NCBI GenBank assembly: GCA_965203685.1
Contig: OZ241908.1
Span: forward strand, 5,580,001-5,644,000
Direction: 5' to 3'
DNA length: 64,000 nucleotides
DNA from: VXYL01 sp965203685
GTDB taxonomy: Bacteria; Pseudomonadota; Gammaproteobacteria; Pseudomonadales; Azotimanducaceae
Each line of letters starts with the position of its first letter. Within the stretch, counting starts at the first letter, position 1. Positions 1-8,997 of the stretch are shown piece after piece. Position numbers and translations under genes: made by a program. The notes under the pieces were generated by a model that did no database searches, had not been told where the DNA came from, and worked only from the letters and a program-made list of their open reading frames with translations.

Positions 1-1045
1 TGGGTTCCGTCGCGGGCTTGCCGGCCATCAATGCCTGTCTCGCGCACTTCAATGTCATGGTGAAGGACACCAGCCAGCTCTTTCCCGGCGGGCCGCCGGT
101 GGTCAAGGCGGCGCTCGGTTACGACATCACCAAGGAGGACCTCGGCGGTCCGCACATTCACACGCGCGTCAGCGGCTGTGTCGACAACCTAGCGGATACC
201 GAGGCGGACGCGTTCGCGTTGATCCGGGACTTCCTGAGCTACCTGCCATCGAACGTCTGGGAAATGGCGCCGCGCCAGACGACCGACGACAACCCGGACA
301 GGCGCGAAGAGTCGTTGGTCGACCTCATGCCGCGGGATCGGCGCAAGGTCTACAAGGTCCACGCCCTGATCGATGCTGTCCTGGACCGGGGCTCCTTCTT
401 CGAGATCGCGCCGCGCTACGGCCGTTCGCGGGTTACAGGCCTCGGCCGTCTCAACGGCTATCCGGTGGGCGTCATGGCCAACAATCCGCGCCACTACGGC
501 GGTTCGACCGACGTTGCCGGCGGCAGCAAGGTGATGCGCCTGCTGCAACTCTGCGACGTCTTCCACCTGCCCATCGTGAGCTTGGCCGACGAGCCCGGAT
601 TCATGGTCGGTCTCGAGTCCGAGAAGCAAGGTATCGAGCGCGCCGGCGCCCAACTCGTCGCCGTCACGTGTCAGTCGCGCATGCCGTGGATCACGATCGT
701 CATCGGTCGCCTGTTCGGTGTCGCCGGGCAGTGCCATCACCGCCCCACGGGATGTTCCGCCGCTACGCCTGGCCCTCGGCAAGCTGGGGGTCGATGCACA
801 TCGCCGGCGGCGCGTCCGCAGCGTATCGACGAGAGATTGACAACGCGCCGGATCCACAAGCGAGGCGCGAGGAGATCGAGGCGAGACTCAACGCCATCGC
901 TTCGCCCTTTCGGACTGCCGAGGCGACCGGGCAGGACATCATCGATCCACGCGAGACGCGCAGCGTGCTCTGCGAATTCGCCGAGGATGCCCAACGCGTG
1001 CTTCGCACGCAGACCGGGGAGCCACCCATCCCCTATCGCCCTTGA
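1..1045 (+). pseudogene. acyl-CoA carboxylase carboxyltransferase (beta) subunit, 3' part, frameshifted
   Basis: The gene runs in from the left edge and is open from base 3. It encodes the C-terminal half of a biotin-dependent acyl-CoA carboxylase carboxyltransferase subunit (propionyl/methylcrotonyl-CoA type), which moves CO2 from carboxybiotin to an acyl-CoA. Family landmarks are FPGGPPVVKAALG, a glycine-rich GGSTDVAGG segment, DEPGFMVG and, near the end, YAWPSASWGSMHIAGG. The last block is in a different frame. The reading frame from the edge breaks in the C-run at 743-746, and the correct continuation (HGMFRRYAW) resumes one base out, ending at TGA 1043-1045. One missing C restores a normal gene, so this is either a real inactivating deletion or a homopolymer sequencing error. 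Family assignment is firm; the substrate is unknown. Confidence 0.8.
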
Positions 1046-1048
1046 GGG

Positions 1049-2095
1049 CTACGCGTCGGGGTCGTCCGAGTCCTCGTCGCGCTCGCGGCGCCGGCTCCGC
1101 TCCAAGCGCTCCGCACGTCGGTCGCGGCCAGTCAACGACTCCGCGTGGCGTCGCCGTTCCGCGAGTAGCTCGGCATAGCTCGCTAGGCGCTCGCGCGTCA
1201 TTTCACCCGCTTCCACGGCCGCGCGGACGGCGCATCCAGGCTCGGTCCCGTGCCCGCAATCGGCGAATCGGCATGTGCGCGCCAACGCCTCGATGTCCTC
1301 GTACAACTCACCGATGTCCTCGTCGGCTACGGCCATGCCCAACTCCCGTACGCCCGGGCCGTCGAGCACCAAGGCACCCTGGGGCAGCCGGAGTAGCGAG
1401 CGGCTCGTCGTCGTATGTCGCCCACGGGCATCGTCTTCGCGAATGGGCCGGGTGACTTGGACGCGTTCTCCAGCCAAGGTGTTCAGCAAGGTCGACTTGC
1501 CCACGCCCGACGACCCCAACAAGGCGATCGTTTGGGCCCGGCGCAGCCAAGTTCGCACGCCGGAGAGCGTCCCGGCGTCCAACGCGTTGACGACCTCGAG
1601 GTGCACATCCGGCGCAATCGCACTGGCCTGGTTCGCGAAACGCTTCGGTTCAGACGCGAGATCAGCCTTGGTGAGCACGATCAGCGGCTCGACCCCCGTA
1701 CTCTGGGCCAATGCTAGGAATCGTTGCAGCCGGCTTGGACTGAATTCCAGGTTGCAGGACGTGACAATGAACAGCGCATCGACGTTGGCACCGATGAGCT
1801 GGACGTCCGCCTTGGTGCCCGCGGCGATGCGTTGCAGCACGTTCGCGCGCTCAAGGCAGCGTTCGATCCTTCCCCCTTGCCGATCGAGAAGCACCCAATC
1901 GCCAACCGTCGGCCGTTCCTCCGCAGGCTTCCGGTACCAGAAGCGGCCTAGGTGAAGACTGGACTCGGTAGCACCGTCCGACAGCACGTGGCCGTTGCGA
2001 TGGATCGCAACGACGCGCTGCACCCGGCGAAGGTCGTCCTCGTCGCCGAGTTGCTCGGCAAAGAACGACCGCCACCCCAAATCGGACAAGCTCAT
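1049..2095 (-). CDS. rsgA: small ribosomal subunit biogenesis GTPase RsgA
   Basis: Circularly permuted GTPase that helps mature the 30S subunit. The order of GTPase motifs is the family hallmark: TKAD (G4) comes first, then the P-loop GSSGVGKST (G1), then DGPG (G3). An OB-fold region precedes them. A C-terminal zinc site of pattern C-x4-C-x-H-x5-C (CRFADCGHGTEPGC) follows, and the tail is very arginine- and acid-rich. The start is placed at the ATG at 2095 (348 residues). A further upstream in-frame start would add 26 residues that do not look like the family. It ends 3 bp from the carboxyltransferase stop (convergent) and is divergent from the dioxygenase gene across 83 bp. Confidence 0.93.
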   Translation of the reverse strand: MSLSDLGWRSFFAEQLGDEDDLRRVQRVVAIHRNGHVLSDGATESSLHLGRFWYRKPAEERPTVGDWVLLDRQGGRIERCLERANVLQRIAAGTKADVQLIGANVDALFIVTSCNLEFSPSRLQRFLALAQSTGVEPLIVLTKADLASEPKRFANQASAIAPDVHLEVVNALDAGTLSGVRTWLRRAQTIALLGSSGVGKSTLLNTLAGERVQVTRPIREDDARGRHTTTSRSLLRLPQGALVLDGPGVRELGMAVADEDIGELYEDIEALARTCRFADCGHGTEPGCAVRAAVEAGEMTRERLASYAELLAERRRHAESLTGRDRRAERLERSRRRERDEDSDDPDA

Positions 2096-2178
2096 TCGGC
2101 GCGTGAGGATGGGCAATCGCAACGACCACTGCAAGCGAACCGAGGCGCAACTGGTAAGCTCAACGTGGTCCACGATCG

Positions 2179-2946
2179 ATGGTGACCACCGTGCTGACCG
2201 ACAACGAGATCCGCCACTACCACGAGCACGGTTACGTGATCCCCGACTTCCGGCTCGACGACGAGAGCCTGGCCGACATCCGCGCGAGCCACGCTCGACT
2301 GCTCGCCAAGCATCCAGAGTTCAGCGACTACTGCCCCGCCGTGCTCGCCTTCGACACCGGATTCCTGAACATCGCCCGGATTCCCGCCATCCTCGACATG
2401 GTCGAACAGTTGATCGGCCCCGACTTCGCGCTCTGGAACTCCAGCTTCTTCGCCAAGCCGGCGCGCGTCGGCACCAAGACGCCGTGGCACCAGGACGGCG
2501 AGTATTGGCCCATCCGGCCGCTGGCGACGTGTTCGGTCTGGATCGCGGTGGACGCCGCAACACCTGAAAACGGCTGTCTACGAGTCATCCCCGGCTCGCA
2601 CCGTCGGCGCGAACTCGGCAAGCACGATTTCAACGGTGCCGCCGGTTTGAGCCTGCCGCTCGAGATCCAAGCGGGCGAGTTCGACGAAGATGCGGCGCGC
2701 GACATCATCCTGGATGTCGGGCAAGTCTCGCTGCACGACATCTACTTGATCCACGGCTCCGAGCCGAACCGGTCCGATCGGCCGCGCCGGGGGATGACCT
2801 TGCGCTACATGCCCACCACGTCGCGCTACTGCCGGGAACTCGCGGACAGTCGCCGCGGCGGGCCGCTGTCCATGTCGGAACGCACCCTCTACCTGATGCG
2901 CGGCGAGGACCGCTCCGGCGCCAACGACTTCCGCATCCGCCACTAG
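2179..2946 (+). CDS. phytanoyl-CoA dioxygenase (PhyH) family protein
   Basis: Fe(II)/2-oxoglutarate-dependent oxygenase of the PhyH family, 255 residues. The facial triad is visible as HQD in TPWHQDGEYW (about residue 97) and a distal His in DIYLIHGSEPNRS. An Arg follows in PRRGMTLRYMP, where the family binds the 2-oxoglutarate carboxylate. ENGCLRVIPGSH is also typical. The natural substrate cannot be read from sequence; relatives hydroxylate acyl-CoAs, osmolytes or natural products. Monocistronic, divergent from rsgA, and followed directly by a hairpin repeat. The family is abundant in marine and sponge-associated bacteria, which would suit the rest of the window but is not proof. Confidence 0.88.
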   Translation: MVTTVLTDNEIRHYHEHGYVIPDFRLDDESLADIRASHARLLAKHPEFSDYCPAVLAFDTGFLNIARIPAILDMVEQLIGPDFALWNSSFFAKPARVGTKTPWHQDGEYWPIRPLATCSVWIAVDAATPENGCLRVIPGSHRRRELGKHDFNGAAGLSLPLEIQAGEFDEDAARDIILDVGQVSLHDIYLIHGSEPNRSDRPRRGMTLRYMPTTSRYCRELADSRRGGPLSMSERTLYLMRGEDRSGANDFRIRH

Positions 2947-2947
2947 G

Positions 2948-2975
2948 GGTACGCGGACGTCCTCGTCCGCATTCC
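2948..2975. repeat. intergenic hairpin repeat, family A (inverted copy)
   Basis: Perfect 7-bp stem GCGGACG/CGTCCGC with a 4-nt loop, flanked by GGTAC on one side and ATTCC on the other. The same 28-bp unit, in the opposite orientation, occurs at 13945, 20062 and 20155. It lies between the dioxygenase stop and the end of mnmE (convergent genes). It could act as a bidirectional terminator or be a mobile REP-like element. There is no T-tract. Confidence 0.85.
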
Positions 2976-3020
2976 GATCTGGCAAAAGGCTGATTCGCGG
3001 TCAGGGACGCTCCCCACGAC

Positions 3021-4337
3021 CTACTTCCCGATGCAGAAGCTCGAGAAGATCTCGCCAAGCAAGTCATCCACGCTGGTGACACCGACAATCGTTCCCAACG
3101 CCTGCTGGGCCCCGCGCATCTCTTCCGCGGCAAGGTCGCCGTAGCCTTGCTCCACGTGCCCGCGGGCCGTGGCCACGTGCTCCATCGCCGCCGTCAGCGC
3201 AAGCGCATGGCGCTTGCGGGCGAGGAACGTCCCTTCGCCAGGCGCGACGCCAGCAGCAGCGACGATCACCTCGCACAGCGTGTCCAGCCCCGCTCCGCTC
3301 AGCGCCGAAATCCGCACGTCGCCCGATGGGGTCCTACCCGGCGGCCGACCACTGAGGTCAACCTTGTTGCGAACGTGAATGGTCCGCACGCCCGACAGCT
3401 CGGGCGCCGGTGCACACGCATCGCTCGTGTCGTCCACCACGAACAGCACGAGATCCGCGGCGGCGACCGCACCGCGCGCCCGTTCGATGCCGATCTCCTC
3501 GACGGCATCGCCGCCTTCACGCAACCCGGCCGTGTCGGTCAAGCGCACGGGTATGCCGTCGAACTCAGCGTCCGCGAACAGCAAATCCCGGGTCGTGCCG
3601 GGTATGTCCGTCACGATGGCGCGATTCTCGGCCAGCAGCCGGTTCAAGAGGCTCGACTTGCCCGCATTCGGCGGCCCCGCGATGACAACGTCGAAGCCGT
3701 CGCGCAGAACCTGCCCCTGGCGACATTCCGCGAGTAGTTCGCGGAGCGTCGTCGTCACGCCGTCGAGGCGCTCGACCACGTCGCTGTCGGCGAGGAAGTC
3801 GATCTCTTCCTCGGCGAAGTCGATCGCGGCCTCGAGGAAAACGCGCACGCCGAGAACGGCCTGATCAATGTCCATCACGCGCTGCGAGAAGACGCCGTCA
3901 AGCGACCTCATCGCCGACCGCGCAGCGCGGCGCGATGCACTGTCGATCAGGTCCGCGACCGCCTCGGCCTGCGCCAAGTCGATCTTCTCGTTGAGGAAAG
4001 CGCGTTCCGTGAACTCTCCGGGACGCGCGATCCGGGCGCCCAAGTCGCAAACGCGTTCGAGGAGCGCATCAAGGACGACGGGCCCGCCATGGCCCTGAAA
4101 CTCGACGACGTCTTCGCCGGTGAAGGATGCCGGCGCCGCGAAGAACAGCACGATGCCGTGGTCGATCGCGCGGCCGTCGCCGTCCCGAAAGTCGCCGTAG
4201 GTCGCCTGGCGAGGTTCGGGCACTCGGCCCGCCACAACGCCCGTGATGCGCTTGGCATGTTCGCCGGAGACACGCACGATGCCGATGCCGCCGCGACCGG
4301 GCGGCGTTGCGATCGCTGCGATCGTATCCCTCATCAC
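3021..4337 (-). CDS. mnmE: tRNA uridine-5-carboxymethylaminomethyl(34) synthesis GTPase MnmE
   Basis: Modifies the wobble uridine (U34) of several tRNAs together with MnmG. The N-terminal tetrahydrofolate-binding domain begins RDTIAAIATPPGRGGIGIV. The inserted G domain follows in a helical region, with the P-loop GPPNAGKSS, DTAG and NKVD. The protein ends in the invariant FCIGK, whose Cys is required for modification. Length 438 residues, slightly under the usual 450-455. Two adjacent ATG codons at the start are equally possible. It is the last gene of the rpmH-rnpA-yidD-yidC-mnmE block, 23 bp after yidC. Its MnmG partner is not in the window. Confidence 0.96.
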   Translation of the reverse strand: MMRDTIAAIATPPGRGGIGIVRVSGEHAKRITGVVAGRVPEPRQATYGDFRDGDGRAIDHGIVLFFAAPASFTGEDVVEFQGHGGPVVLDALLERVCDLGARIARPGEFTERAFLNEKIDLAQAEAVADLIDSASRRAARSAMRSLDGVFSQRVMDIDQAVLGVRVFLEAAIDFAEEEIDFLADSDVVERLDGVTTTLRELLAECRQGQVLRDGFDVVIAGPPNAGKSSLLNRLLAENRAIVTDIPGTTRDLLFADAEFDGIPVRLTDTAGLREGGDAVEEIGIERARGAVAAADLVLFVVDDTSDACAPAPELSGVRTIHVRNKVDLSGRPPGRTPSGDVRISALSGAGLDTLCEVIVAAAGVAPGEGTFLARKRHALALTAAMEHVATARGHVEQGYGDLAAEEMRGAQQALGTIVGVTSVDDLLGEIFSSFCIGK

Positions 4338-4360
4338 GGCCGGTCTTTCCTCGCGCCGTG

Positions 4361-6058
4361 CTAACTGCCTGTCGCTGCAGCCGCCTCGATCTTACGGGTG
4401 ATGTACCACTGCTGGGCAAGGGACAGGATGTTGTTGACCAACCAGTAGAGCACCAAGCCGGCCGGGAAGAACACGAACAGGACGGTGAACAGGATCGGCA
4501 TCGTCTTCATGACCCGGGCTTGCATCGGGTCGGGGGGCGGCGGGTTCAGCAACTGCATCAGGAAGAACGACGCCCCGTAGAGGATTGGCAGCACGAACCA
4601 CGGGTCTGGCGCTGCCAAGTCATTGATCCACAACATGAAAGGCGCTTGGCGGAGCTCGACGCTCTCATACAGGACCCAGTACAGCGCGAAGAACACCGGC
4701 ATCTGCAAAAGCAAGGGGAGGCAGCCGCCGAACGGGTTGGCGCCTTCCTTCCTGTACAGCGCCATCATCTCCTGCGACAGCTTCTGGCGGTCGCCCGCGT
4801 AGCGTTCCTGTAGACGCTTCATCTGCGGCATCACCTGTTTCATCTTCGCCATCGAGCGGAAGCCAACCGATGCCAAGGGGAACAAAAGGATCTTGACCGC
4901 CAGGGTCAGCAGGATGATCGCGACACCCCAGTTGAGCACCACCGAGTGAATCGCGTCGAGTACCCAGAAGAGCGGGACCGACAGCCACCATAGGAAGCCG
5001 TAGTCGACTGTCAGGTTGAGATTGGGGGCGATCGCCTCCAGCCGCTTCTGGATCTTCGGCCCGGCATAGAACCGGGCTGCGACGACTTCGCTGCGGCCCG
5101 GCGCAACGACGATCTCCGGCGCCACGAAGCCCACGGCGTAGTTGCCGTCCGGCAAACGCCGCCCGTAGTAACCATTCACTTCTTCCGCATCGCCCACCCA
5201 GGCTGTAAGGAAGTAGTGCTGGAGCACGGCCGCCCAGCCGCCGGACACCTGCACGCGAAACTGGCCCTCGTCGAGATCTTCGAAATCGATCTTCTCGTAG
5301 CGAGAGTCCGGCGTCGTGAAGGCGGCCCCCACGTACGGCCGGGGTCCCATGAACGTGCCCGAAGCGTCGGGACGGCTGCTGTCGCGCTTCAGTTGCGCGA
5401 AAAGCTGAGCTCGGTACTCCGTGGTGCCGGCGTTGTCGATTTCGTACTCAACCGTAACGAGGTAGGCGTCGGGCTCGAACAGGAAACGCTTCACCAGCGT
5501 GACCTCGTCTGCTTGGTGCCTAAGGGCGACCGTCAATGGCCCGCCTTCGATGAGGCTGTAGTCCTGCGCGCCGGCGGTGTAGAGCGGTCGCGTCCCCTGG
5601 TTGTCGCGACCATCCCGCCCGATCAGCCCGCTTTGGGCCGTGTAGGTGTGGCTCCGCGACTGCTCGAGCAACTGCACGGGGCGATCATCGTCGATCACGG
5701 CCGGATACTGGGGCAGACTCAATTCGACAATGTCGCCGCCGAGGAGGTCGATGGCGAGGTCGAGCGTCGGGGTCGTGACACGGACAAGGCGGTCATCCGC
5801 GGCCATGGTCGACTCCGGGATCGCCCGGGTGGCCGGCGCCGCAAGGTCCTCGCCAGGTACATCGCCTGGACTCGGCGCCGTTGGCAGGTCGTCCGAGCGG
5901 TCGGCGAGGGGCTCTTCGGCGATTGGTTGCGGCGACACCACGGGCGGCGGCTCTTCCGCTGCCTGGCCGTAGTCTCGCATCCAAGCCTGCAGCAGGAGGT
6001 AGCCCACCACGCCCAGGGCAACCAGCAATACGATGCGCTGGACTTCCGTGGTGAGCAT
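4361..6058 (-). CDS. yidC: membrane protein insertase YidC
   Basis: Inner-membrane insertase, working alone or with SecYEG. Length 565 residues, the long gram-negative form. It has an N-terminal anchor (about residues 8-26), a large periplasmic P1 domain to about residue 350, then the conserved five-helix core starting near FLWWLSVPLFWVLD. The cytoplasmic loop GFRSMAKMKQVMPQMK carries the Arg-containing first core segment. PFGGCLPLLLQMPVFFALY is a strong family signature. Its ATG lies one base after the yidD stop (TGA G ATG read on the minus strand), so the two are almost certainly translationally coupled. Confidence 0.97.
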   Translation of the reverse strand: MLTTEVQRIVLLVALGVVGYLLLQAWMRDYGQAAEEPPPVVSPQPIAEEPLADRSDDLPTAPSPGDVPGEDLAAPATRAIPESTMAADDRLVRVTTPTLDLAIDLLGGDIVELSLPQYPAVIDDDRPVQLLEQSRSHTYTAQSGLIGRDGRDNQGTRPLYTAGAQDYSLIEGGPLTVALRHQADEVTLVKRFLFEPDAYLVTVEYEIDNAGTTEYRAQLFAQLKRDSSRPDASGTFMGPRPYVGAAFTTPDSRYEKIDFEDLDEGQFRVQVSGGWAAVLQHYFLTAWVGDAEEVNGYYGRRLPDGNYAVGFVAPEIVVAPGRSEVVAARFYAGPKIQKRLEAIAPNLNLTVDYGFLWWLSVPLFWVLDAIHSVVLNWGVAIILLTLAVKILLFPLASVGFRSMAKMKQVMPQMKRLQERYAGDRQKLSQEMMALYRKEGANPFGGCLPLLLQMPVFFALYWVLYESVELRQAPFMLWINDLAAPDPWFVLPILYGASFFLMQLLNPPPPDPMQARVMKTMPILFTVLFVFFPAGLVLYWLVNNILSLAQQWYITRKIEAAAATGS

Positions 6059-6059
6059 C

Positions 6060-6305
6060 TCAGCACTCTGTCCGCGGCGTCACATCCGGCACATGGTCAA
6101 CTCCGCCGGGATGGAAGGGGTGACACTTCGCCAATCGCTTGACCGCCAGGAAGCTACCCCGAGCCACGCCATGCTTGGCGATCGCTTGATAGGCGTACTG
6201 GGAGCAGGAGGGATAGAACCGGCAATGCCGGCCGAGAAGCGGACTGACGTAGCGCCGATAGCCGGTGATCAGACTGCGCGATCCGGCACTCAAGGCCCCG
6301 GCCAC
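6060..6305 (-). CDS. yidD: membrane protein insertion efficiency factor YidD
   Basis: Small membrane-associated protein that helps YidC-dependent insertion. The family signature YRRYVSPLLG followed by CRFYPSCSQYA is present, with HPFHPGGVDHVP near the end. I place the start at the GTG at 6303-6305 (81 residues, normal for the family), preceded by a purine-rich AAGGGGAAGGG stretch. The frame stays open further upstream into rnpA, but that part is not YidD-like. It lies 37 bp downstream of the rnpA stop and one base before yidC. Confidence 0.92.
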   Translation of the reverse strand: MAGALSAGSRSLITGYRRYVSPLLGRHCRFYPSCSQYAYQAIAKHGVARGSFLAVKRLAKCHPFHPGGVDHVPDVTPRTEC

Positions 6306-6342
6306 CCTTCCCCTTCTTGGCCTCACGGTTCGCTCCGCACTG

Positions 6343-6708
6343 TCAACGACCTCGCCTTGCGAGGGCGGAGAACAGCCAATCCGCATCGGGGGCGCAGACC
6401 GGCGGCTCACCTTGTGCGACACGCACGACGATGTCCATCGACGGCAAGTCGTTCGCCAAGCGGAAGGACTCGCGGATTACCCGCTTCGCCCGATTGCGCC
6501 CCACCGCTTGCCTGACCATGCGCTTCGCCACGACGATCCCAAGGCGAGCCACCCCCAACGTATTGGGTCTCGCGACGAGACGCAGGGGTCCGCGTCCTAA
6601 ACGGACGCTTGGGCGACGAAAGACCGCATCGAACTCGCGTCTGTTTCGCAGTCGCTGCCGGTTGCGGAAGCGGTGCACTCCACCCACGGACGATGCTCGC
6701 GAGTTCAC
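6343..6708 (-). CDS. rnpA: ribonuclease P protein component
   Basis: Protein subunit of RNase P, which trims the 5' leader from tRNA precursors. The conserved core starts at RLRNRREFDAVF and includes the RNR motif in GRNRAKRVIRESFR. Several GTG codons precede it: 6801, 6708, 6687 and 6678. Homologues have only about 8-15 residues before the core, so a start at 6708 or 6687 fits best. None has a clear Shine-Dalgarno, so the exact start is uncertain. It follows rpmH and shares its promoter. Confidence 0.9.
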   Translation of the reverse strand: MNSRASSVGGVHRFRNRQRLRNRREFDAVFRRPSVRLGRGPLRLVARPNTLGVARLGIVVAKRMVRQAVGRNRAKRVIRESFRLANDLPSMDIVVRVAQGEPPVCAPDADWLFSALARRGR

Positions 6709-6818
6709 CTGTGGCACTCGCGAAGGACGGTTGGTTTGGTATGGCGACGAGCGCGGCCTAATGACCAGAGCCGTGGCAGGCGTGAAAACATGGCTTGCCA
6801 CCTCGTGACCGGGGGGCG

Positions 6819-6953
6819 TTACACGGTGAGACGCTTACGGCCCTTGGCGCGGCGAGCGCTCAAGATCTTGCGACCGTTCTTCGTAGCCATCCTGGAACGA
6901 AAACCGTGCCGCCGCTTGCGCCTGATCACGCTTGGCTGATAGGTCCTTTTCAT
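6819..6953 (-). CDS. rpmH: 50S ribosomal protein L34
   Basis: 44 residues, very basic, beginning MKRTYQPSVIRRKRRHGF and ending RAKGRKRLTV, which is unmistakable L34. It heads the conserved rpmH-rnpA-yidD-yidC-mnmE block next to the replication origin genes. The near-consensus promoter lies 49-77 bp upstream. Confidence 0.97.
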   Translation of the reverse strand: MKRTYQPSVIRRKRRHGFRSRMATKNGRKILSARRAKGRKRLTV

Positions 6954-7510
6954 CTCGCTTGCTGCTCCGGGGCGCTTGCTCAAAGCGCTGGAAGGTGCGG
7001 GATTGTAGGAGCGGGTCGGTAGGGTGTCAATGAGTACGACTGGTTAAGGACATAAAGATGTTGTCGTCGTCGTAGGCAACTGCGCCGATGGTGGGTATGT
7101 TCCGTAATATTCTGATTTAACAACGTAATTTTACTCGTATTGGGTGTGGGGAAGGATGTGACAGGCCGTGCTTTAAGGGGCCAAGAGCCTGTGGGCGACT
7201 GTCCGCCAAAGTAGTTGCTGAGGACGGCCGTGGTGGTTGTTTCCCGAATGCGCACAAGTTACTGACAGCTATATCAACAGGGGCCGATTGGGTACCGCAT
7301 GGCTAACTTTTTGAATTGTCACGGAAACGCTCGACAGGTCTCCAGAAGTATGTCCGCGGTGCCAAAGTTGGTGGCGATTCCCATGATCGTGACATTAGAA
7401 TGACTCCCACAAACGGTCGTCAGCGCGGGGTGGTCGGGTCGCCCGTTCTGACCAACCTTCTTGGGGCAGCAGCATCCACGCACGTGGGCACGGGGGGAGT
7501 GTTAAAGGCA
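6954..7510. other. non-coding region between rpmH and dnaA, candidate origin side
   Basis: 557 bp without a convincing gene. It holds the rpmH promoter (7002-7030), a clearly AT-rich patch at about 7100-7140, and, nearer dnaA, an open frame continuous with dnaA (from 7316) whose residues do not resemble DnaA. In related bacteria oriC lies here or just after dnaA. I searched both strands by eye for TTATCCACA-type DnaA boxes and found nothing better than 7 of 9 matches, so the origin call rests on gene order and AT-richness only. Confidence 0.4.
7002..7030 (-). promoter_or_regulatory. sigma-70 promoter of rpmH-rnpA-yidD-yidC-mnmE
   Basis: Read on the minus strand there is a perfect -35 box TTGACA (7025-7030), a 17-bp spacer and a -10 box TACAAT (7002-7007), one mismatch from consensus. 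Transcription would start near 6995, giving a leader of about 40 nt before rpmH. It is the best promoter match I found in the window, as expected for a ribosomal protein operon. Confidence 0.85.
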
Positions 7511-8959
7511 GTGGCGGACGAGGGGTGGTGGAACGGTGAGTCGACGGTAGATTCAATATGGTGGTCATGCTTGCGCAGGTTGAACGAGGAACTGACTTCG
7601 GAAGAGTTCCACGCCTGGATCAGGCCGCTGCAGCCTCGTTCCATGAGTGGGCGCCTCGAGTTGCTCGCCCCCAACCGCTACGTCCGAGAACGGGTCGAGG
7701 ATGTGTACCTGATGCGCATCGCGGAACTCGTTGCCGAAATCGACGACGAGGGTCGCCTTGACGGTGTAGACCTCGTTGTCGGCTCGCGGGAGCGCCAGCC
7801 CGGTACGCCCTTGGCCGCTCCTCGTCGAACCCAGGAACACGACGAGTTTGACCAGACGGTCGACGGCCTCGTTCCGGATTCACAGCCCGGCCGCCGAAAG
7901 GCCTCGAATGCAACGGGAACCCACCGTCGCGAGGATCAGGCCCAGGGGCTCAACCCCGGGTTCGTGTTCGACGCCTTCGTCGAGGGCAAGTCGAACGACT
8001 TTGCCAAGGGCGCGGCATGGCAAGCGGCGGAGAACCCCGGCAAGTCGTACAACCCGTTGTTGCTCTACGGCGGGGTTGGCCTCGGTAAGACGCACCTTAT
8101 GCAGGCGGTAGGCAACGAGTTGCTGCGCTGCAACGGTGGCTCGAAGGTGATCTACGTCACGTCGCAGGGGTTCACCAACGAAATGGTGCGCGGAATCCGC
8201 ACCGGCACGATCAATACGGTCATGGAGCGCTTCGGATCGGTCGATGCATTGCTGATCGACGACATCCAGTTCTTCGCCGACAAGCTCAAGGCCCAAGAGG
8301 AATTCTTCCACGTTTTCAATGCGGTACTGGCCAACGATCACCAGATCGTCCTGACCTGCGACCGGTATCCGCGCGAAGTCGAAGGGCTCGAGGAACGTCT
8401 GCAGTCACGATTCGTCGGCGGGCTCACGGTCGAGGTCGTGCCGCCGGAACTCGAGACTAGGGTCGCAATCCTGCAGAAGAAGGGCGAAGCCGAGGGCGTC
8501 GAGGTGCCCAACGAGGTGGCCTTCCAGGTCGCCGAGCGCATCCGCTCGAGCGTACGAGAGCTCGAAGGGGCGCTGAAGCGGATCATCCACCGCGCGCGGT
8601 GGACGCGATCGGAGGTCACGGTCGATCTGATGCATCGCGCGTTGCGTGACCTGTTCGCGGTCCAGGTGCGGCGCATCACGATCGAGAAGATCCAGAAGAC
8701 GTGCGCGGAGTACTACAACATCAAGCAGTCGGACATGATCTCCAACCGGCGCCCACGGACAATCGCCCGGCCACGCCAGATTGCGATGGCCCTTGCCAAG
8801 GAGTTGACGAATTACTCGCTGCCGGAGATCGGCGACCGCTTCGGCGGCCGCGACCACACGACGGTGCTCTACGCCTGTCGACGCATCGATGCCCTGCGCG
8901 CGAGCAACACGGACATCGCTGAAGACTACAAGAACCTTTACCGGCTCTTAAACAATTGA
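7511..8959 (+). CDS. dnaA: chromosomal replication initiator protein DnaA
   Basis: Initiator ATPase that opens the origin. Domain I begins WWSCLRRLNEELTSEEFHAW. A low-complexity linker follows. AAA+ domain III has Walker A GGVGLGKTHL, Walker B LLIDDIQFF and an arginine-containing LEERLQSRF segment. DNA-binding domain IV ends with the signature GRDHTTVLYACRRI. I place the start at the GTG at 7511 (482 residues), 8-13 bp after a GGGGGAG stretch. The frame is open back to 7316, but those 65 residues are unlike DnaA. GTG starts also fit at 7499. It begins the dnaA-dnaN-recF-gyrB series. Confidence 0.95.
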   Translation: MADEGWWNGESTVDSIWWSCLRRLNEELTSEEFHAWIRPLQPRSMSGRLELLAPNRYVRERVEDVYLMRIAELVAEIDDEGRLDGVDLVVGSRERQPGTPLAAPRRTQEHDEFDQTVDGLVPDSQPGRRKASNATGTHRREDQAQGLNPGFVFDAFVEGKSNDFAKGAAWQAAENPGKSYNPLLLYGGVGLGKTHLMQAVGNELLRCNGGSKVIYVTSQGFTNEMVRGIRTGTINTVMERFGSVDALLIDDIQFFADKLKAQEEFFHVFNAVLANDHQIVLTCDRYPREVEGLEERLQSRFVGGLTVEVVPPELETRVAILQKKGEAEGVEVPNEVAFQVAERIRSSVRELEGALKRIIHRARWTRSEVTVDLMHRALRDLFAVQVRRITIEKIQKTCAEYYNIKQSDMISNRRPRTIARPRQIAMALAKELTNYSLPEIGDRFGGRDHTTVLYACRRIDALRASNTDIAEDYKNLYRLLNN

Positions 8960-8997
8960 TCTTAAAAGTGACGTTAACGCGAGAACAACGGTGAGCC

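Noticed and set aside
5216..6142. A 308-codon open frame on plus across yidC
   Set aside because: Antisense to yidC, no recognisable domain, composition of a GC shadow frame.
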